Positions 22,902 to 36,500 of a stretch of DNA of 64,000 nucleotides are shown here, piece after piece. The notes under the pieces were generated by a model. That model did no database searches. It saw nothing but the letters and a program-made list of their open reading frames with translations, and was not told where the DNA came from. How positions within the stretch are numbered: position 1 is the first letter of the stretch; each line of letters opens with the position of its first letter. The translations under genes and the position numbers were made by a program. Origin of the DNA: Eudromia elegans (Eukaryota; Chordata; Aves; Tinamiformes; Tinamidae). Where the stretch lies: contig PTEX01000015.1 of assembly GCA_003342815.1 (NCBI GenBank), positions 5,821,151-5,885,150 on the forward strand. The letters are read 5' to 3'.

Positions 22902-24117
22902 GTATTCTGGGTAATGGGTAATGATTTTGTATAAGGAACAACTTCAATGCCTTGTCTACACCACAGCCAGAGTCAGAAGTTACAAGCTGGAGTACAAACT
23001 GCTCCTTGCTCTTCCCTCTAGATAACAGAGAGGAGTGGAGTTTTTGTACCTAGGAATAGTCACGGTGTAAATGATATATCACAAGAGCTTATCAAGGTTC
23101 CCCAAGGTTGCCCAAGGTTCCTCTAAGGATAATAAAATTCAATAACATTTACTTTTTAAGATTCCCAAGTGAAGTACAGGTGGGCTCAGAAAACCTATAC
23201 GTCCCAGCTATTGGAACTAGTAAAGGCTCCTTTTTCCACTGCAGAACAGTATAAAATTGTGATTATCACCATCTTTGCAGCTATATTAATTGCCATGGAG
23301 TGGGCTCAGAAGGAAACAGCTTACAATTACCATGCAGGCGTCCCACTAGGAACTCCACTGTTCAGTTTCTAAGAGTGTGCACTTTTGGATGAATGGACAA
23401 GCAGCGCTGGCTTCTACTGTGTTATGGCAGAGGGGGCTGAATTACTGAATTGTGTGTTCCTCTGTGATGGAAAAATGTCATTTACAATGGCGGCTTGTCA
23501 CATGTAAAACTTCCAGTAGGTTTCTTCAAAGTCTGATTTTTGCCTCTCTGAATGATTTCCTTGTGTCTAATAACTTTCATCTTCCTTCACAAATTCCACA
23601 AAGTTGGGCAGATTTCTTCCAGTATGAAAACTGTATATTCCTTAACATTTTGCCTTTCATATTAAAGAGAAAGTTTGTGTTAAAAACGCCTTGGAAAAAT
23701 GATGCCTCAACAGCAGTGGATGCTGTTTATAGAGATAAGGTAAAACTGTCTGTACTGTTTTTCCAGCCACTGTGGAGCTGGAAAAGCAGAAGCTCCTCAA
23801 GTCCTCCACACCTGAAGCCTTTCAGTTGTTTATCAGAACCAGTGCCAAAGGTAGCAGTGATTTTTGAAACATCATTCTTGACATACAAAACAGGAGTAAA
23901 TCCAGCAAAAGGGATGTAAAAGAAGTTATTTAATGTGTATTTGATGTGTATTTATTGCATTAATGTGTATTAATGACCTCTCTCCAAAATTGTCCTGTTC
24001 CTATTTGTACCACCAATTCTAGGCTATAAAGCTGTAAATGCTCTAATCTGTGGTTCAGCTTATCCGATAGGTCTTTTTTTCCCCTTGAGTTTTCAAAACC
24101 ATTTTGCCTGATTTCAG

Positions 24118-24918
24118 GTGTTGCCAGTCTCATTTCTCATTAGCAAAGTCGGTGAAGCTCGCTCTATTTTCCCATTACTCTTCTTCCTTTGTTTATTTGA
24201 TTTGAAACACTTCCCTTCTCTAGAAGCCTCCAGCAAATGCTCTGTTATTGTAGGTGTTCTCAAAGCCTGCTGGCCTCCGTGCTGGCGGTGCTATCTATCT
24301 GCCAAGGACCTTCACCTCGGTGGGCTGAACGCTGTGCTGATTGAAAGCAGCACTAGCTGTGGACTTGGACAGCATTGCTGTCCTTCACTGCCAGCACCTG
24401 GGACGCATGGGGAAGAGATGCTGCATGTTGAGATGCTGATGACACTGGGAGAAGGCACTGCTGCTATCTGCACAACGAGTAGTGGTGCCCAGAGCATTTC
24501 TCAAGGCCACCTAAAATATCAGTGGAGGCCTGGGAAGCTGCGTGGGTCGCCTGGGTCTCAGGCTCCAAGCACAGGACAGTCTCCTGAGGAAGCAAAGTGG
24601 GATTTTTTTTCCTGTCTCCCCATTCTGGCCTCTGGCATGGGCGTCCCTGAGATTTGTGCTGCTGCTGTCCCACCGCCTGAGGGTGACCCAGGAGATGCCT
24701 TCCACCAGTGTGTTCCTTGGCCAGGTACAACTTGGAAAACAAAAACAAGCGGGGTCCCCTGTTGCTGTCCCATTCAAGAATTGCCCTCAAAAGAGAAAGT
24801 TGGAGGCCAGAAAAGCCAGATTTTCCTGAGGAGGCACCAGGTAACAGTAACAATAGGTCTGTTTTGCAATACCTTGGGTGTAGACAGTGTGTATGTGTGT
24901 CTCCAGGACAGCAGATAA
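24118..24918 (+). other. Long open frame of unknown meaning (266 codons, GTG at start)
   Basis: The frame opens at GTG directly after a splice-acceptor-like tttcag. The predicted product is rich in Cys, Pro, Ser and Gly, with no recognisable motif, signal peptide or repeat. The opposite strand is also widely open, which points to local GC-rich composition rather than coding. I do not recognise it and doubt it is a gene. Confidence 0.12.
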
Positions 24919-25607
24919 GGAAGGGAGCAGGCAGCCAGGCCTGTTTCATCACCTCTGCACAGGTGTAGGTAGCTTAAAAATAAATATATATTTGCTTTGC
25001 AGTTGTTCTGAGGAAAGACTGAGTAACCAATTTGTAGTAAGAAATGATGAATTATTCAAATGCATTTAAAATACGTGCAAAATTTATGGCAAATTTCAAG
25101 GAAATTTGCCGAGTTGGAACTCTATATTGCTTTGTATTGTTGGAATAATCAGATAATCTTGAAAGAAAATTTACCTTTGATTGATTGTTTGATAATGGCC
25201 AGATTATTTTGCTTTGCATTAACTTATTTTTAATAGGGTTGAGAGACACAATGGGCATGAGTTGGGAGAGATGAATTGTTCTAAAAAAAAAGTCATTTAA
25301 CTAAAAAAAAAAGTCATTTAGCTGAAACAAGTAAATAATTAGAAAAAAATAAATACTTTGAATTAAAATCAGTCATTTTTCTTGATCAATAGATTCAGTA
25401 AATTAACGTGAGTAAACAAATTGCTAAAAATGACTCGAATGTTCATCTTAAGTGATAAAATGGAAGATTTCTACCTAGATTAATAAAAATGAATTCGTTT
25501 TCTAAAACACTTTATTTCCATAGTTAATTTTAAATCAAATATCTCATTTCAAAGATTTTAGAGCTGGCTTAACCTTATGTGGGAAAAAAAAAGGGGTTTT
25601 TTTTTGT

Positions 25608-25608
<1 letters not shown>

Positions 25609-25639
<31 letters not shown>
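25609..25639. repeat. T31 homopolymer
   Basis: Thirty-one consecutive T, preceded by a broken T/G stretch from 25597. It sits immediately left of a CpG-rich block. That arrangement would fit a - strand retrocopy with a poly(A) tail, but no AATAAA or known gene is visible beside it. Confidence 0.9.
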
Positions 25640-25645
<6 letters not shown>

Positions 25646-25671
25646 CTAAATTCGCTGAAGAGAATTATCTT

Positions 25672-25910
25672 GTACCGTGCTAGCAAAAATCGGGCTTGCC
25701 TTCGCCAGGTAGGAGGCTCCGACAGCCTCCCGGTTCCGAGGCAGACGGGCTGCTGGTCCCGCGCACGGCGTTCCCGGGAGGAGCACCCTGCAGCTGCCGA
25801 GGCAGGGCTGGAGGGGGCTGCTCTGTGTCCCCCGTGTGCCCATCAATGCGTGGGTCACCAGGCCATCGACGGTGTCCCTGCTCTGGGCGTTGGCACCAAA
25901 ATTTACTTTT
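25672..25910. promoter_or_regulatory. CpG-rich block 1
   Basis: About 17 CpG in 240 bp within otherwise AT-rich DNA. It includes tcccgcgcacggcgttcccg and a donor-like ccaggtagga near 25705. No gene is recognised. It could be an orphan CpG island or the GC-rich body of an unidentified retrocopy. Confidence 0.35.
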
Positions 25911-27314
25911 CGAAGAGCTATTTTCAGATGAACTATTTGAACTCTGGCACTTCTGACAGCCCTTTTAGCATGGGCTGAAGGCCAAATCCTTTAGCAGAAA
26001 GAGGAACGGATCCCTGCCCGTGCCAAAGCAGCACTCTTGCTGGTGACTAAGACTTCCTCTTTTCATTTCTGTCTGCTCGCTAACAAGCTGCCCCCTATTC
26101 CACTGTGACTTATACTTTTTACTACACTTTCTCTATTTACTTTCTTCTGGTTAAGCTTAACAAATTTAGGAAGTACTCAAAGTATGTCACCCAAATAGAG
26201 AGATGACCTGGAGATCTAGTTAATATCTCTTATAGGAAATCAATTCTACTTTAATTTCAGAATTTAGGCTAGTTTTATGTGCAACTGAAAGAGTAACACA
26301 TGTTTTTTGTTCTGTAGACTGCCCTAGAGAGACTCCACAGAGTATTTGTTTTAACCTGTACCGTGACCTACGGGTGGTTGTAATTCTGAACAGCCTCCTT
26401 TATCTCACCCATTTCAATGATGTCTGTGGAGAATACCTGAGGCTGTGATTTACATCTTGGCTTAAATTGAAGAAGGGATATTAGAGCATGTTTTCTAGAG
26501 TCATCTAAGTAAATAACCGGAACACTTAATTGGAAGAAAAGGACCCAGATTGGCTGTCCCACCACAAAGGTTATGAATAGAGGTACATGGACCTCAGCTA
26601 GTCTCTTGACTGCAGAATATTTGACAGTGAAGGAGAACAGAAGGATGTGACCTGTATGTTAAATCTGCTTTCACTTGTTGCCTAAAACATTCTTTTTTAT
26701 TTTAAAGTGCTATGTAAAAAAGAACCTCAAAGCATATCTGTGTTCTCTGACACCTCTTCTGCATAAGAAGGAGAAAGAAACAAGGAAAGACAGAAGACAC
26801 AAGAGAAAAACATTGAGGGGGCCAAAAGACAGAGGAAGTGTCACTTCTCAGGACGTCTGGTCATATGGTATGTGTGCATGTCACTTATATTCAGTCTGAT
26901 GGGTTTAGCAGCTTTTGTAAAAAATCACATGGTCCTTTCAGAACGTGGTAACTAAGCATCTCAGTCTTGGGTGATGGCCAGTATTTAGGATCACAACACT
27001 ATGTTAAAGGAACAAGTTTTAAAGCCTCTTTACAATTCACTTGGTATAAATGCAGATTGTTGGGTCCACGACCTGGGACAATTGCCACATTTAAACCCAG
27101 GTCAGCAGAGAAGAAAATATTGGAGGAGGCAATTTGCCAGGAATGTCAGTTAGACCAACTCAAAAACTGCCTGTGGAAAAGCCTTATTTTGGCAGTAAGA
27201 TTCAGATATGCTTGCAGATATGCTTTGAGTTCTTCAAGCAGCGAGATAACGAGGCTTGATGCAGGTTTAGCATTTTCCAACAGCGGCGTTTCACAACCCG
27301 AAACAAACTTGCTC
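25911..27314. other. Intergenic sequence between CpG blocks
   Basis: No gene recognised. A purine-rich stretch lies at 26766-26835. Confidence 0.55.
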
Positions 27315-27520
27315 AAGGTTCCCGTAGCGTGCCGTCCACATTGCACGCGCCTCCGCGCCGAAAGGCGAGTGTCTGGAAGGATCTGGAAGCGCGGCCGGAT
27401 TCCATCAGCCAGGTGAGGGGTGACTGAAGAAGAGCCTCAGCCCTGAGTCAGCGCAGCGTGGGGCGGCCAGGGCTGCGCTGGAAGTGGCGCGGAGCCACCT
27501 CGCCCCAGCAGCGGCGTCTT
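27315..27520. promoter_or_regulatory. CpG-rich block 2 with AP-1/Maf-type site
   Basis: More than 20 CpG in about 200 bp, including cacgcgcctccgcgccg and gaagcgcggccgg. There is a consensus AP-1/Maf-like TGAGTCAGC near 27444 and a splice-donor-like ccaggtgagg near 27410. It resembles a CpG-island promoter with a first exon, but no transcript can be shown from sequence. Confidence 0.4.
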
Positions 27521-30500
27521 GGCATGGAAAACTGCCCTGCAACCTGTTCCCTGCGCGCTGGTTTCCACCTCCCTGCAAAGGACGCAGCTGCCTCCCTTTG
27601 GGAGAATCCTCCCTACCCTCTCCCCAGTGCAGTTCCGTTCAGCATTTTTGTATCAGTCATTCAAAGAATACAGGGAGAGATACAGGGGACAATATGGAAA
27701 TGCATATTGTTCCAAATTATGTGCATTATGGCATATAATGTGACAAATCTGTGCCCTGAAAAATATAAAGACCTTGGAAATAAAAATGTTGCAGGCTATA
27801 CAAATGCTGCATTCATCAATGCAGATAGTTGCAGTACCCAGATTCCATCTTATCTTGTGAAGTAGTTTTCTCTGAGTTGCTTAGCACGTCTGCTTGGTGG
27901 ATTATTGGATAATTACGCAAGGGAAAGGCAGCCGTAACTTTTACTCATGAGACCACAAAGGATCAAACCCAGCTGCTCCTACAGTAGCATGAACAAAGCT
28001 GCAATTCCTCAGCGACATGCCCTTTAGTACCCGGGATGGGACCAGCCACATCTGCTTGGCTTTTCCTTTCACAGCCCCGCGTGAGAGGGTGAACGTGTCT
28101 GTCCAGCAAATCCGGTACAATATTTGCTGACAGAAACATGATGGCTGCTGTTCGCTCATTGCTCCAGAGGGGATGTCATCTACAAATCTGCACCTGAGGA
28201 TATCGGCTTTTCAAAAGGCACCACCATCAAGAACTCCGCATGCTACCCTTCCAGAAAAGACACAGCATTAGCCACTGAAAACACCTTTTCTTTTTCTTTT
28301 TTTTCTTTTTCTTTAATTCAGGCCACAGGACAAGGATACACCCTTGTAATATGACTGCTCATTTGTGTGTGTGAAGCCACGCCACTTTTAGCAACTTCAG
28401 TGTTTCAGAAACCTGGGCAGCTGTTCAGGCTAATGAAGAGTCAGTGAACTCTCCTGCCTTTTGCTCAGCCTTTTGCTGATTGGGCTGGCTGTGCTGCAGC
28501 ACCGCGGTCCCAAGTGAGACAGGAAAATGGGTGATGATGGCAGGACTATGGACAGAGGAGTCCAGGCAGCTCAGTGTGTCCAACCTACAGAAGGCAGTGT
28601 TGGAGTGTGGCATGAAAACTGCTTTGTGAGCCAATGGCAAAGCTGAGCAGGGACCGTATGGATGCAAAAGCTGACTGCAGCTATATGTCCCAGAACTGCC
28701 TACGTAGGGAGATGTCATCGAAGCAAACGCTGCAGCCACAACCAATTCCTTAAATCACGAAGCCTGCAGCTGCTCATTTTCTGCATAGCTCTCCCACATC
28801 AATGGAAAATATATAGAAGCAGACAAACACTATTTAAACTAGAAATGCTTAGACAAATATTCTTTCTTTAAACTGCTTGAATAGCCACAGCATGCTTTAA
28901 ATCGTTATGTTCATCATATTTTTGTATAATTAGAAATGTTCACTTTTTCTCACCATTCAGAGACTTGCAGATTTCCTGGTGCTGTTTCATGTACATCAGT
29001 CATACCAATTGTATCATTTCCACATTTCTACAAGTGCTGAGGTAGTGTATTATCCCTTCTAAGGCATGAGCCATTGCACAAAATGCAATGCAAGTCACAA
29101 AAATAAAATATATAGACTAAGTCACTTAGCCTTCACACAATAGGCGATAGGACACAAGGGTCACACACCTCCCCTACACCTGGCATTACAATATCCTGGA
29201 ACTTGAATTTATGTAAATGTGCCTCTTAAGGCACATGTGAATATTTCTTGTTTCTGATGTCTTTCTGACCACTTCTGAGAAAACCCTAGGGAGAAACAAA
29301 CAAACAAACCCACCGAAACAGGTGTGGGTTGTCACTATCTGAACAATTAACTCAGGCCCATGATTGTCTTCTGATGGAAAGGAACCATGGGTTTAGGGGA
29401 AGCTGGTGGCCAAGGATGGGTGGCTCTACCAGACCAGTTCATCAAGCCCTATGGTCTGACACCAGCAAGCTCTGGGAAGGCGAGCAGGTAGAGCCAGACC
29501 AGATTAACTGGCTTGTCAAGCCAGATCCACTTTGTTGGTTTGAGGTTTGACACCTCTCTATTAAGTAAATTAGTATTACACCCATTTTTAGGCCATGTTT
29601 AGGAGCTAAACTGTCTTCAGAACGCTATAGACGGAGATATTTCATGATATGGTGAGGCTTAAGTGATGCATATTTGAGAGCTTATGGCTAAATTATTAGT
29701 AATAAAATATTTAGAGCAGTCCTTATCCTGCATCTGTCAACTTTATCACAAAGAATTCCAGTAAAAATTTCCCCATATTTTACATCTTTCTGTCTGAAAG
29801 GTAGCAACACAAGCCACAGTAGATAGCTTAAGTCGGAAATATCTTTCTTCATATTATCTATGTCACTCTATATTAACATCTTGCTGTACCGTGTAGTTCT
29901 TTTTGTTCTCAAGTACATTTTAGCATTTTTTTATTGTGAGTATTTTATAGATGGGGAACTGGTATAGGGAATATTAGTTAAAGTGGTTTGCTTAATATCA
30001 TTCCCTGCCAGTTGGCTGCAGTGCTATGAACAGAAGGTAGGATTTCCTAGATCCTACCCTTAACTACTAGTACTGTCACAGTAGTTACAGCAGAAATTAT
30101 GGGCCTGATGTTGAAATTACTGGAGAAACATTTTGTAGCTCTTTGATCATCAGGACTTTTTAAATTGCTTACGGTTTTGACAGCTAAGCAGTAGCTCCCT
30201 AGAGAGAGATGAAAGGACAGAACGAAAACATGGCACCATGCACATGTTTTTGGGATGTTTTTTGAGAGGGGCAAATTTCTTAGGTTTTCTATAATGCATT
30301 CAGAAGAATGACACTTGGATGTAGCTTTTCCTGCAGGTTATTTAACAGGACTTGGCCTGTGAATAGAAAGGGGAAGGATTGTTAACATATTTTGAAAAAG
30401 CAGCACTGAAAAACAGTGAGAGCAGCTCATTTCCCCAGAATTTAACTGTTATCTTAGTTTGTACCCTGCAGAGGTGTCAAACTCTACCAGGCTGTGAGAG

Positions 30501-33500
30501 ATGGAGACTATGAACTGTTCACGGTGCATCGCCCTAAAAGTCACTTCAGCATGTTTTTGGGTCAAGTGAAAAATAAGCAAAGAGAGAATTAAAAATAATG
30601 GAATATAATACTAGTGAGTTAGAGGGAAGAGAGAAAGAGGTGTCAGGTGAGTTGGGAGTGATTTCTCCCTAAATATCCGTAAAATTCTAATTTAATCCTG
30701 AAATTTATATAGAGAAATTCTGAGAGCAGAATTCTGTCTGGGTGAATTGATGTTTCCAGAGGTTTTGGTAATGGATTTTACAGGTTGTAGTTAATTGCTC
30801 TCTGTCTGGGAAAACAGCCATGAATTTGTGACTGATTGCAAATACAGATGCAAAGTTGAGCCATGTTTTGCAGCTGGGCTCCAGTGAACCTACTAAACAG
30901 CTAAGGGAAAGTACAAAGAGTTCCTGAGGGAACATTTTGGAGAGGGAGGAGCGTAGACTGCCTCTATTTTGGTGAGAAAAAAATGTCACTGGGAATTAGA
31001 AAAACTTAAAATGAGACACAGGATGACTATTGGAGGAACCATAGCACAGGAGAAATGCCATTTTCCTTGTTTTTCTAAAGGAAGAAAAAAAGTTGTGTTT
31101 GTCTTAAGGGAGGAAATGAATGTGGGAACTTTTACTACAATGTTATTAGTTGCCTTGCTTTATTTTAAGGGGTTATAGTGTACCCAGATGGAGACACCCT
31201 TTTGGTCATGCTCAGGACAGAGCACTCTTACAACGTCCTGTCTGCCGAACACAACTGCGTGGCACCAAGGCAAAGCAAGGAGCAGAGTGGCAAACTGCTC
31301 CCTTTGCCTGTTAACGGCCCAGGCCTCTTCCCTTGTCCTTCACTGAACTGACATGTGCCCTCACTGTGTATTTACAAACGACATTCAAGGAAGAGATGAC
31401 ACCGTTAAAAGGAACAAATAAAAATCTTTGTGGCAAAATGAACAATGTATGCTCTGACTCTGTGAACAAGAAAATAGTGTTTGTTCTGTTTTGTTTTTAA
31501 TGTAGGAACAGTCGTACTGTATATATTTGCAGGCTAAAATTGAGACTGAAGTAATTTTTGCTTATCCAGTTGCTTTCAGAGGTTCTTCTCCAGTGACCAC
31601 CTTCTCTGACCCTCCCAGCAAACTGTGCCACACCATGTGCTGAGCTTCTAAACAAATTCACAGTGACACTCCTTGGAAGCTTCAAGGCCTCTCATATGGA
31701 TTAATGTGAAAATTACGGGTTGCTGTAATCTTGTACTGGAAACAGAAATATATCTTTGAAAAGTGAGGGCTTTTGCTAGGGTTGCTACAGGGTTGCGTAG
31801 TGCTTTCTGTTTCATTATCCCCATTTTTTATTCATTATACTGAAATGTTCCTAATGCCTCTTGTGCTACAGACGTTGGGTGAGGGATAACCATTCCCATG
31901 ATGGGAAGCAAGAGACAAGCCTGTCCCCACCTGTGGCAGGAGCAGCAGCAGGAATCCCTGCTCACTGTCTCTCTGCACGTCCTGCCCACCCTGCTCCTTG
32001 AGCTTTCCTCTCTTTGCCTTACAACAGGGTGACCCCAGGGCTTGGACAGACCATTTTCCTTTCTATCTCCACCTGAGTCACCAATACAGGAGGATGCGCT
32101 GCGGTTTACATGGCAGGCACTGGCATGGGAAGAGGACAGATTCAGTGGCTAATGGAGGGGGCCAGAAGAATATGCCATAGCGGGGATGAAGGAGGTGACT
32201 TTTTCTTGCTCCAGATTACATTTTACTTCTTAACAGTACTGAAGTAGAGCTTCTCTTAACCTGTGTCTTTCTGCAACTGCCTCCTTATCCCCCTTTCCAT
32301 GCTCACTTTTTCTAAAGCCTTCCTTGTCATACTACAGAACACAGTTGGGCATCTCAGGCGTCCACAGGGCAATGCTGGGGCTTGACTCTTCTGCTAAGAA
32401 ACCTTGAGCAGGCTCTGGAAGCGTCCCATCAGCCTTGATATGAGAGCAGAGGGAAACTCACATAGGAGTTACCACCTCTCTGAGCACTCCTGCTGCTGGT
32501 ATGAACTGTCTCTAGTGGCATGTCTGTGCATGATAATTTAGAGCCTTAACGTGTAAAGAAAAAAAATGAAGTTCTATGGAGACATGATTATGGAGCTTAT
32601 AATTTCCTTATCAAGCTATTATACATGCAAAGAGTCTCAGTTTGTGGTAGAACCATCAAAGAAATCCACTTGCCTATATTTTGCATGTCATAGAAAGCAT
32701 GTAATCAGAGCAGCTACCACCTGTCTTGGAGAACAGGTCATTGTGAACTGCAGAGATTAATGTCTAATTACTGTCTGGGTAAAACTCTCTTATAAGGCAA
32801 CAAACAGGATACAACACAGAAATGAATGGGGCTTCTGTAAAATTGTTCAGGTACAATACATTGCACTCCTCCCTTGCTCCATCAGCTAACAAATCTTCAA
32901 AGAATTGCCCCAAAGATAAATTTCTTAATCTGTTACTTCAGTATGAGTCAAAGGGTGGATGGATGCACCTCTGAAAGGCTGAGTGTAAGGAGGAGAACTC
33001 TATTAAAGCACAACAATAATTATGACAATTATATGTCAGTAGTACTTTGTAAAATGAAGAGTCACGAATAGGTACTATATATATATATATATTTCTAACC
33101 CAAAAGAGTCTGGCTTCCTAACTTTACCAGTGCTATAGATAGTAATGAATCTAACTAATGAATCTGTAGATGTTCTACAATAATAGGAGGTATTTGGCAG
33201 TCAATTTGTTGCTGCAAAAGCAGATAAAATGGTCTATGAATTGAAACCCACTACCAATAAGAGCTGATGGAGGCATTAACCTTTGGAACTGGTTTTAGTC
33301 ATCTGTGGCCTGATTATGAAAATGATAGAATTTTGCAATATAAGCGGAAACAGTGGGCTGGGCATGAGAAAGCTGCCATAAGCTGAAGATTATATTTTTC
33401 CTATCTCTTCTGACCTTTGGCTTATTTAAAGTAAATGTCAGGTGACATTTTGGCCCATCCATAAGTAACAGTGGGTGTTTTAAAAAGCCTTTAATAAGCA

Positions 33501-36500
33501 GCTTCATGCCCCAGCAGGGATTCAAGAGGGTGGTTCAAAATGGTATTGAAGGTATTGAAGGTGAGAATCTATTTCATCTAACCCTACGGGCACAAGAATT
33601 GCCTCAGTCTGAGTCTAGTACTGTCACCTAGGCTCCCTCTATAGGTAATGGTCAAAAATCCCAGTGACCTTAAACAGCCTTTTGGAAGTGAGATCAGTTG
33701 TCTCCTAGGTCTTCTGTTCTTCCAGGATTTCCGTTTTTCTCTATTTATTATAAAGGCAGCACGAATTACTAGATTATACTTAGACAACTGCCTCCAAGGC
33801 TTACAAGGTTAGGGCAAACCCTTTCCACTAAGTATGTCCAAGGATTAAGGTAAATGCAGATAAAATACCATGCAATCATTGTACAGTGTTTTGTACAGTG
33901 TTTCCTTAAACTGCCTGTCAAAAGGCATGACTGATGAAAAATATCCTAAAACCGAACCAAATAAAACTGGAATTGAGGAGCAGCCAAGAACTCAAAGCAG
34001 GTGTAGCTCAGGTGTGGACCACACCTCTACAAGACGTGCATACTCCCAAGACTCCTTACTATATTTTGTAACCAAACTTTTGCCCACACTTGACTGAAGC
34101 TGGTAAATGAGCATGAGATGAGGCCTAGCCTCTTTAGAGTGTACACCAGGTCCTTTTTTTTTATGAGCTGCACTCATCATCTGCCTTGTAAAGGAAAGGT
34201 CTGTCTTTTCGTTTTGCTTTTTTCTTGATAGACATAACAGGCTTTGTGTAGTTACAGTGGTCCTCAGGAATGAGGTGGACATCAGTTCCTGCAGCATTTC
34301 CTCCCACGTGCCTCCTTGGTCCCTGCCCTCCCGCCAGCCAGGAGGTCTGCCAAGTCTTGCTACAAGTCAGGAATGTTTAACCCTTGGAGGTGTCCTCACG
34401 CTGAGGAGCCTAGTGTTTCTCTGCATTTCACCCTATCCATCCCACCACTCCTTTCACTGTGGTCTTCTCAAGGGACTTATCAATACCTCACAATATTCCT
34501 TCAGCACTGGAATGGTCTGGTGGAGAATAGGGGGAAATTGTTAACATTACATCATGGCTCAGTGCTACCTGAATCTTGTAAAGCTGGAAAACAAATGTTG
34601 AACTCAGGAAAAGCTTCATATGGCCCATTGTTTAATCTCCCATTGAAAGCCTGGGAGAAGAATGAAAATAAATACAATGCAGCTTTGTTAAATATTGTTG
34701 GTCTGCTCACAATAAACGTTCTAAAAATGTCGTCATGGAAGAATAATGAATATAATGGATCCATTTTTCTTTGGACACTCACTCATCAGCATGAGGAACT
34801 ATCTATTTCCTGATTACTTCCTCCTGTGCTGTTACAAATTCAATCTTTCTAGAAATCTCTTTGCCTTGTCATCTGATTTTTGAGGAGAAGTTATTAAAAT
34901 TTTGGGTTTGCAGGGTATTTAAGAAGGCTTACCTCAATTAATTGTTAACTAGGAAGCTTATCAATTTGCTTGCAAAAGTGTCAGTTAAATACAATATATT
35001 TGGGGTCTTTGGCAACACATTTTAAAGATTCTATTGTTTTTTGGACACAGATAAGGTAGATGGAACCTTGTTCAGAGGGGAACAATATAATATATCATGG
35101 TAGCTAGCAGATATCAGTCTTCTTAATAAATGTGAAACTATTAATTTCATAGATAAAAAGAGACAAGTTGCTTTTTAGGTTCCTTTTTGATCTTGCACAA
35201 AACATCAAAAGAGATTGATTGTCTTTTATACTTCAGAGTTTTTTTCCTTGCAGGGAAGAAGTTCATGGAGTACTTTAATAGGAAACAGAGGCCGTGGTGT
35301 TTTCCTTAGTCTTTTTGGACTTTTTCAATGCTTTTGCAAATGTTCTGCACTAGATGAGCCCAGCTGCATGCCTCCTGACGGGCACGGCACAGTGGGCTGC
35401 ATGTTCTGCAACTTTCCTGCTGACCATTGCTCTGACTCCTCCGTGGTGACGCTTTGCCTGTGAGTCAGTGCTTCAAGCATGCCATGCTCAGCTCTCCCAT
35501 TTCCCATCATTACCAAGATAAAAAAAAATCCCATCGGCAATTGTGGGAGCACCTTAGCTGCTCACTTGTTCTTCCACTCTTGTCCTCATTTACTCCTTAT
35601 GCTTCTACCAGAGCTTTTTTTATTACTTTTTTTTTTCCTTTTATGCTGTTCCAGAGAAAGTGCCCATTGGCTCTGTCATAGGTCAGGAGGACCTGAAGAA
35701 AGCAGATGAAGTGTGCTCCACCACACACAAGTTTCTGTCCCTCTCAACTTTCTACATTGCTCCATCTCTGGGATGTTTTTCACTAGGTCTGAAATTTCCT
35801 TTCCTGCTCTTGTGGCTCAGAGCATCTCATAGAGGAGATGTGTTTCTTCCAGAGCGACATTCCTACCCTGGACCACAGCTCATTATATGACTTTTCTGTA
35901 TCTTTTTAGTCTTTAGTTTTCTTCTTAGAACAGGATCCTAAAGCATATTACTCATCTACTAGACCTGCTCCTGGTCTCTTCTCTCTATTCCTATCCAGAC
36001 CACGTCCTTAAAACCAGGTTATATATGTTTCCCACCCTGGCAAACCATTTTCTTTAGTAAAGAGGAATTAAATACAGTTCATCTTCCTATCTGTGAAAGT
36101 TCTCCTACAGGAACTTTTGAGTTCCCTCCAGGAGTGACACATAACAGCGGCCGTGAAATGCAACTGTCTTGTGCTGCAGTGGAGAAGGGACAATCTGTTG
36201 ATAATGTGTTCCTTACAACCTGTGACTTAAAAAACATTCTTATAACAAATTAGAGTTTGAAAGACATTACTGCAAACGGATATTCTCTCTTTTAAGAACT
36301 TCATTTTCTTTCTGCTCCTTTTCATGAGAGTTTTTTCCAAGACCTATCACTTGTCACCTGAACAGCCCAGCACAGTATATCTTCCTTGCTACACAAGTTC
36401 AGAACCAGACTGGAGCTGGGATGAGATATCATTTCAGAGATATGAGATATGATATGATGAGATATCATTTCAAAAATATCTCATGATTTATTTTCTCTTC

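Larger units (their letters stand above)
22863..25596. other. Intergenic, one unusually long open frame
   Basis: No gene recognised. The most notable item is a 266-codon frame without ATG start on the + strand at 24118-24918, overlapped by a 162-codon frame on the - strand. A local duplication of aactaaaaaaaaa-gtcattta type lies at 25281-25321. Confidence 0.5.

Noticed and set aside
34430-34450. ccatccca, the reverse complement of a possible WDG codon string
   Set aside because: The surrounding - strand translation meets a stop at once and does not match a FABP exon 3.
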